Assembly: GCF_902167635.1 (NCBI RefSeq)
Contig: NZ_CABHMS010000004.1
Location: 62,001-126,000, forward strand
DNA length: 64,000 bases
Reading direction: 5' to 3'
DNA from: Chitinophaga vietnamensis
GTDB lineage: Bacteria; Bacteroidota; Bacteroidia; Chitinophagales; Chitinophagaceae
The notes beneath the pieces were generated by a model, which was given only the letters and a program-made list of their open reading frames with translations, was not told the DNA's origin and did not search any database. The translations under genes were made by a program, and so were the position numbers. Of the stretch, positions 59,587 through 64,000 are shown in pieces (within the stretch, counting starts at the first letter, position 1; every line of letters begins with the position of its first letter).

Positions 59587-60341
59587 GAGGCGCTGGTATC
59601 TTTCGGTAATAATTTGGTGTGTGCAGAGTAATATTTATCCGGGCTGTAGAGGAACAGGCAGCTGCCATTGCGGATACGCTCAATCACTTTGCGGTGAACG
59701 CTCTCCGGGATGGCGGGGCATCCGAGGCTGCGGCCGATATACCCTTGTGTTTTAATCAGCGTTTCATTTACGTAAGCGGCGCTGTGCATTACGATGCCGC
59801 GACTCATGGCATTGTCGTTGATGCCTGCCTCTTCGCCTTCCAGCCGGAGGGAATAGCCATGTTCCCCTTCATAAGTATCGCCGGTAACGTAGAAGCCTAA
59901 ACTGGTTTTAAAACTGTTGGGCTGATTGGAAAAAGTGTTGGCGCTCAGCGTGCCCGAATTACGGCCATGTGATACCAGCGTATTGAACAACAATATTTTG
60001 TTCTGAAGGTCGATGACGAATAAACGTTTTTGGGTAGAGGGCAGGGAGAAGTCGATGATAGAGATGATCTTGTCGTTCTTAATCCTGCCGATGGAGTCGA
60101 GATGTTCGAAGCCTGCCATGGCATCGTCAAATGCCTCCCGGGAGAGACCCGTGGTATCGAGCCGCATATCGTCGTACAGGCTTGATTCCACTACAGAGTC
60201 GCTGGCAGGCGCAGTGGTGGCCGGCTGCGAGGCAGCGGTCAAATGTGCTCCATTGGTGAGGGTGGTAATAAGGAAGGCGAAAAGCCCTACGGTTACTGCA
60301 AAAATCAACGGTTTGATCGCTTGCTTCATATTCAGATTCAC
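59583..60341 (-). CDS. Murein L,D-transpeptidase catalytic-domain protein (YkuD_2-like)
   Basis: 252 residues with an N-terminal membrane or signal segment at about 10-30. The catalytic domain runs from about residue 100: VIDLQNKILLFNTLVSHGRNSG, TSLGFYVTGDTYEGEHGYSLRLEG, and the active-site cysteine in IGRSLGCPAIP with an upstream histidine in RGIVMHSAAY. It probably edits peptidoglycan cross-links in the periplasm. A second ATG four codons in (MKQAIKP) is an alternative start. Confidence 0.9.
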   Translation of the reverse strand: MNLNMKQAIKPLIFAVTVGLFAFLITTLTNGAHLTAASQPATTAPASDSVVESSLYDDMRLDTTGLSREAFDDAMAGFEHLDSIGRIKNDKIISIIDFSLPSTQKRLFVIDLQNKILLFNTLVSHGRNSGTLSANTFSNQPNSFKTSLGFYVTGDTYEGEHGYSLRLEGEEAGINDNAMSRGIVMHSAAYVNETLIKTQGYIGRSLGCPAIPESVHRKVIERIRNGSCLFLYSPDKYYSAHTKLLPKDTSAS

Positions 60342-60556
60342 GCCGCAATAAAGTTTTGAAGATTACTAGCAAAAAACGAGTCACGAAGGTACGAAAATAT
60401 GACGGTCCGGATGACCGGAAAGGGCCGACAGCGGCCGATTTTCAACTTTTTTAACATAAGGTTTACATACATCAGAAATGTGTATATATGTGAATGACCA
60501 TGCAAAACCTGTTAAAAACAGGACAATATCAGCATATATACCCTTAATATGATTTT

Positions 60557-60564
60557 TATCTTTG
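60557..60564 (+). promoter_or_regulatory. -7 box upstream of the DUF885 gene
   Basis: TATCTTTG matches TAnnTTTG, with no clear TTG at the usual distance. Transcription would start near 60570, giving a leader of about 87 bases. Confidence 0.45.
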
Positions 60565-60603
60565 ATGTACGTTTGGTAAAAAGAGAAAAGCAGCCATAAA
60601 AAA

Positions 60604-60636
60604 GATGGGCCGGCGATTGCCGGCCCATCATTCGTT
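60604..60636 (+). terminator. Terminator-like hairpin in the leader of the DUF885 gene
   Basis: A perfect 11-bp stem (GATGGGCCGGC with its complement, loop GATT) is followed by ATTCG and a run of six T, ending about 20 bases before the ATG. No rightward gene lies upstream for it to end, so it may be an attenuator or end a short RNA. Confidence 0.7.
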
Positions 60637-60656
60637 TTTTCTGAAATTTTCTGATC

Positions 60657-62366
60657 ATGAAAAGAATTTATCTATGCCTCATGGCCCTGGCGCTTGGCAG
60701 CACCCGCTTGATGGCCGCCCCCGGCGAACCTGTAGCCGAACTGATCAACCGTGTGAACCGCGATGTGGAAGACCTGGCTAAAGTATATATGTTCCACGAC
60801 AGCCCCGAATTTTATACCCGCATGCACACTTATTATTCCGGCGTGTTGAAAGAGATGAAGAACATTTCTTTTTCTTCGCTGGATGTATCTGCCCAGGTGG
60901 ATTACGTGTTGCTGAAACGTAATGTAGAACAGGAGCTGCGCAAGATCGAGAAAGATGAGCAACTGTATAATTCCCTGCAAGCGGTGATCCCTTTTGCAGC
61001 AGATATCATGAACATACAAATCAGGCGCCGCCGCGGCGATACGCCCGATGCGCCAAAGATCGCGGCTACCCTGCTCGGCGTGCAAAAGGCCATCATTGCC
61101 GCGAAAGCATCGCTTGATAAAAATAACAACCTCACGGCTACGGCTGCACGAAAAGCAGGCGAGATCGTGAAAGACCTCCGTGAAGGGCTCGACAATGTAT
61201 ATGAGTTCTACTACGGTTACGATCCACAGTTCTCCTGGTGGGTAAAACAGCCTTACCGCGAAACGGATTCCCTGCTGAACCTCTACAGCCGTTATCTCAA
61301 CACGGAAGTGGCCGACAAAGCCGATAAAACGCTGGATGCCTCTGGCATCAAAGGCACGCCCATCGGCCGCGAGGCGCTCATAGAACAGCTCCGCTTTGAA
61401 ATGATCCCTTACACGCCCGAAGAGCTGGTGGAAATGGCCAATAAACAATTTGCCTGGTGCGATGCCGAAATGCTCAAAGCATCCCGCGAAATGGGCTTCG
61501 GCGATGACTGGAAAAAAGCGCTGGACAAGATCAAAGAAAATCATGTAGCGCCCGGTCAGCAGCCGGCACTGATACACCGCCTCGCCGATGAAGCGGTGAA
61601 ATATGTGGAAGATCATCACCTCGTGACGGTACCAGAACTGGCCAAAGAAACCTGGCGCATGTATATGCTCACCCGTGAGCAGCAACGTTTCGCGCCTTTC
61701 TTCCTTGGCGGCGAATCCATACTGGTGGCCTATCCTACAGAAGACATGGATGAGCATACCAAAGAAATGAGCATGCGCAGCAATAACTATGGCTTTGCAC
61801 ATGCCACCGTTTTTCATGAGCTGATACCCGGTCATAACCTGCAAGGCTTCATGAATGAACGCAACAAGCCATACCGCCGCATTTTTTATACGCCTTTCTC
61901 CGTAGAGGGGTGGGCGTTATACTGGGAGATGCTGCTGTGGGACAAAGGCTTTCATGCCACTCCCGAAGAAAAAATAGGCGCGCTCTTCTGGCGCATGCAC
62001 CGCTGCGCCCGCATTATCTTCTCCCTGAATTATCATCTTGGTAAATGGACGCCGCAGCAATGTATCGACTTCCTGGTAGACCGCGTAGGGCATGAACGCT
62101 TCAGCGCAGAGTCGGAAGTACGCCGCTCCTTTACCGGCCACTATGGCCCCTTGTACCAGATCGCGTATATGATGGGCGGTCTGCAGCTGCGTGCGCTCCA
62201 CAAAGAAATGGTAGACGGCGGCAAGATGACCGAACTGCAATTCCATGATGCTTTCCTGCATGAGAATGCTATTCCCGTAGAACTATTCCGTGCTATCATC
62301 ACCCGACAAAAACTAACGCCAGACTTCAAAACACAATGGCGCTATGCCGATTATCTCCTGAAATAG
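60657..62366 (+). CDS. DUF885 zinc peptidase-like protein, secreted
   Basis: 569 residues with a signal peptide (about 1-20, ending RLMAA). The zinc motif is HELIPGH at about 387-393 (HExxxGH), followed by VEGWALYWEMLLW that provides the third metal ligand region. The last part has MMGGLQLRALHKEM and FHDAFLHENAIPVELFRAII, a typical DUF885 ending. The family is peptidase-like, with no known specific substrate. fpg/nei follows 31 bases later. Confidence 0.88.
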   Translation: MKRIYLCLMALALGSTRLMAAPGEPVAELINRVNRDVEDLAKVYMFHDSPEFYTRMHTYYSGVLKEMKNISFSSLDVSAQVDYVLLKRNVEQELRKIEKDEQLYNSLQAVIPFAADIMNIQIRRRRGDTPDAPKIAATLLGVQKAIIAAKASLDKNNNLTATAARKAGEIVKDLREGLDNVYEFYYGYDPQFSWWVKQPYRETDSLLNLYSRYLNTEVADKADKTLDASGIKGTPIGREALIEQLRFEMIPYTPEELVEMANKQFAWCDAEMLKASREMGFGDDWKKALDKIKENHVAPGQQPALIHRLADEAVKYVEDHHLVTVPELAKETWRMYMLTREQQRFAPFFLGGESILVAYPTEDMDEHTKEMSMRSNNYGFAHATVFHELIPGHNLQGFMNERNKPYRRIFYTPFSVEGWALYWEMLLWDKGFHATPEEKIGALFWRMHRCARIIFSLNYHLGKWTPQQCIDFLVDRVGHERFSAESEVRRSFTGHYGPLYQIAYMMGGLQLRALHKEMVDGGKMTELQFHDAFLHENAIPVELFRAIITRQKLTPDFKTQWRYADYLLK

Positions 62367-62397
62367 AAAAAGCATTACATTTATAAAAAGAGATGTC

Positions 62398-63174
62398 ATG
62401 CCTGAATTACCCGACCTGCAAGCCTTTCGTCATAACCTGGAAAAAGCCTTGCTACATAAAAAGCTGGATACGATCCATGTGTTGAATAAAAAGAAACTGA
62501 AGGTGACGGAAGCCGCCTTGCAGGCCGCTTTGGACAAACAGCCACTGGAAAGGATCGACCGGGTGGGCAAAGAACTGCATTTCGTTTTCAAGAACGGTCA
62601 TGTGCTGGGGATGCACCTGATGCTGAACGGTAAATTATATCTCTTCGATAAAAAGAATGAACAAAAGCATACCATCGTTGAGCTGCAATTCAGCGGTGGT
62701 AAAGGCTTGGCGCTGACCGACTTTCAAGGTCAGGCCAACATTGCGCTGGACCCTCCTGCAAAAGACGCCCCGGATGCTATGGCTGCCGACTTCAACGAAA
62801 AGTACCTGCTATCGCATCTGGCCAAGAAAAAAATAACGATCAAAAAATATCTGCTCGACCAGAAAAATGTACTAGGCATCGGCAATGCTTATGCAGATGA
62901 TATCCTCTGGGATGCGCGTATATCGCCCTTCTCCATCTGTAATAAAATTCCTGCCGCCCAGGTAAAGGCGCTGGTTCACTCCACGAAAAAAGTGTTGGCA
63001 GCCGCCGAAAAAAATATCCTTCATCATCATCCGGATATCATCAACGGCGAGCTGCGCGACTTTATGCTGGTGCATCATTCCAGGAAGAAGGAAAGTCCTA
63101 CCGGCGCAGAAATCCTCCATGACGATGAAGGGCGCCGCACTTACTACACCGCTGAACAGGTATTGTACACCTGA
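62398..63174 (+). CDS. Fpg/Nei family DNA glycosylase with zincless finger
   Basis: A 258-residue base-excision repair enzyme of the Fpg/Nei fold. Catalytic P2 and E3 sit in the opening MPELPD. The conserved lysine is K58 in DRVGKELHF. The helix-two-turn-helix motif is KNVLGIGNAYADDILWDARI (about 161-180). The usual C-terminal CxxC-x16-CxxC zinc finger is replaced by a finger without cysteines (HHSRKKESPTGAEI ... GRRTYYTAEQ), keeping the arginine (about R246). This resembles zincless NEIL1-like proteins. It should remove oxidised bases, with unknown specificity. Confidence 0.9.
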   Translation: MPELPDLQAFRHNLEKALLHKKLDTIHVLNKKKLKVTEAALQAALDKQPLERIDRVGKELHFVFKNGHVLGMHLMLNGKLYLFDKKNEQKHTIVELQFSGGKGLALTDFQGQANIALDPPAKDAPDAMAADFNEKYLLSHLAKKKITIKKYLLDQKNVLGIGNAYADDILWDARISPFSICNKIPAAQVKALVHSTKKVLAAAEKNILHHHPDIINGELRDFMLVHHSRKKESPTGAEILHDDEGRRTYYTAEQVLYT

Positions 63175-63183
63175 TCGCCAGGA

Positions 63184-63999
63184 TTAGGCGCCCAGTTGCG
63201 GCACTGCTTTATAATTTTCTTCCCGCGGTTGATAGATATTCCCTGCAATCTTTTCTACAAATGATTTCGGGAAGAATTTGGGCAGCCAGGCATTCAGTTT
63301 GTTCACAAACCCCGGAATGATTTCCGCTTTCCCTTTGAAAAGGCCGTCGATGGCCGTTTTAGCGACACTGTCGGCCGTCATGTTGAAACGGTCTGCCAGC
63401 TTGCGTGTGCTGGCGCCCATGCGGGCGCGGTTCACGAAATCGGTATCGGTGGAGCCGGGACTTAGCGCGCTCACTGAAACAGGCGAGTGGCGCAACTCGT
63501 GCCGCAGTCCGCGCGTAAATGACAAAGAAAACGCTTTGGTAGCTGCATAAATATTGAGATAGGGGACCGTCTGGTACGCCGTAGTGCTGGCCACATTCAG
63601 CAGATAGCTCCGCTGGAACTGGCGCAGCACAGGAATGTAAGCGTAGGATAATCCCACTTGCGCGCGCACATTTACATCAATCACATTGAACTGTTCCGCC
63701 AGCGTAAGCGATTCAAAAGCGCCATTGAGGCCATAACCCGCATTGTTCACCACCACCTGTAAGCCGTTGTGGTAGGGCGATGTAAAGGCGGTTACTTTTT
63801 GCAGTGCATCAGGTGCGGAAAGGTCCTGGTGTAGTATATGTACATGCACGCGGTGCTCCGCTGCGATATCGGCTGCCGTAGCAGAGAGCGCGGCTTCATC
63901 GAGATCTACCAGCAGCAGGTGATAGTTCCTGCCGGCGAGGCGCGCCGCGATAGCTTTGCCGATCCCTTTGGCGGCGCCGGTGACGAGTGCGTAAGACAT
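63184..63999 (-). CDS. Short-chain dehydrogenase/reductase
   Basis: 271 residues. The cofactor motif TGAAKGIGKAIAARL is at about 7-21, VNNAGYGLNG at about 85-94, and the catalytic YAATK tetrad element near residue 150 with the preceding serine in NVASTTAYQTV. The C-terminal 60 residues (GLFKGKAEIIPGFVNKLNAWLPKFFPK) are hydrophobic and basic, as in SDRs related to fatty-acid or steroid metabolism. The substrate is unknown. It ends at the right edge with a complete start codon. Confidence 0.94.
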   Translation of the reverse strand: MSYALVTGAAKGIGKAIAARLAGRNYHLLLVDLDEAALSATAADIAAEHRVHVHILHQDLSAPDALQKVTAFTSPYHNGLQVVVNNAGYGLNGAFESLTLAEQFNVIDVNVRAQVGLSYAYIPVLRQFQRSYLLNVASTTAYQTVPYLNIYAATKAFSLSFTRGLRHELRHSPVSVSALSPGSTDTDFVNRARMGASTRKLADRFNMTADSVAKTAIDGLFKGKAEIIPGFVNKLNAWLPKFFPKSFVEKIAGNIYQPREENYKAVPQLGA

Positions 64000-64000
64000 A

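Larger units (their letters stand above)
60342..60656. other. Divergent intergenic region before the DUF885 gene
   Basis: These 315 bases separate the transpeptidase and DUF885 genes. They contain a rightward -7 box at 60557, then a terminator-like hairpin at 60604 inside the expected leader. No reading frame was found in the rest, which is AT-rich. Confidence 0.5.

Noticed and set aside
60672-61844. A 390-codon open frame antisense to the DUF885 gene
   Set aside because: The DUF885 protein on the other strand has a signal peptide, zinc motif and family ending. The antisense frame is His/Phe/Gly-rich with no domain, a typical mirror of codon bias.

Overview
The window reads as a chromosomal stretch of a Bacteroidota bacterium, most likely a Chitinophaga-like member of the Chitinophagaceae. 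The genus is an inference. The supporting signals are promoter -7 boxes of the Bacteroidota type (TAnnTTTG) before many genes, few purine-rich ribosome binding sites, an ECF sigma/FecR/STN-domain cluster, a free-standing four-helix-bundle protein, and several mainly Bacteroidota families (DUF1343, LA_2272-like repeats, PntAA/AB/B in three pieces). There are no phage genes, transposases, rRNA genes or CRISPR arrays. Most of it is ordinary core genome; the accessory interest is in the repeats and in the 38-40, 44-54 and 55-60 kb regions.

Layout. 0-1.8 kb: the tail of an RND efflux operon (adaptor plus the first 47 codons of the pump) and a small secreted protein. 1.9-12.4 kb: a near-complete protoporphyrin-dependent heme pathway, with hemA-C-D-E-F, a four-helix-bundle gene, hemB and hemL leftward, and hemH-hemG diverging rightward. 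12.4-17 kb: proton-translocating transhydrogenase pntAA-AB-B, an RsmF-like rRNA methyltransferase and a LysM/RlpA-like wall protein. 18-28 kb: fmt, a NamZ-like muramidase, a SlyD-like prolyl isomerase, an orphan MetE N-terminal domain, pepT, exbB/exbD, prmC, ribD, yigZ and a 3-hydroxyacyl-CoA dehydrogenase. 28-38 kb: Mrp/ApbC, PaiB-like, pyrF, a glutaryl-CoA-dehydrogenase-like enzyme, apbE, cell-envelope proteins, a HAD hydrolase and a DUF2130 protein. 38-47 kb: a DUF4157 (eCIS-type) protein, tRNA-Leu, an orphan histidine kinase, a glycosyltransferase, a PepSY protein, two identical tRNA-Gly genes and a pair of ten-helix membrane proteins. 47-54 kb: an SMP-30-like enzyme, a small GNAT protein, an OmpH/Skp-like chaperone, then sigma, FecR, an STN plus surface-repeat protein and a second repeat protein. 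54-64 kb: beta-propeller and AraC genes, a Tat-exported phospholipase C, a collagen-like lipoprotein, an L,D-transpeptidase-like protein, a DUF885 peptidase, a zincless Fpg/Nei glycosylase and an SDR.

Most notable. (1) At 49282-53807 an ECF sigma factor and FecR anti-sigma factor are followed by an STN-domain protein that has no TonB-dependent barrel; it carries about ten copies of a 16-residue surface repeat, and a paralogous repeat protein follows. This looks like a variant of cell-surface signalling. (2) A perfect 91-bp-arm inverted repeat lies at 18976-19169, and a dispersed palindromic element built on the word GATTTACGGATTT recurs at several gene ends, abutting or supplying stop codons. 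(3) There is an orphan MetE N-terminal domain, a DUF4157 protein without any injection-system genes, and a DNA glycosylase that has lost its zinc-finger cysteines.
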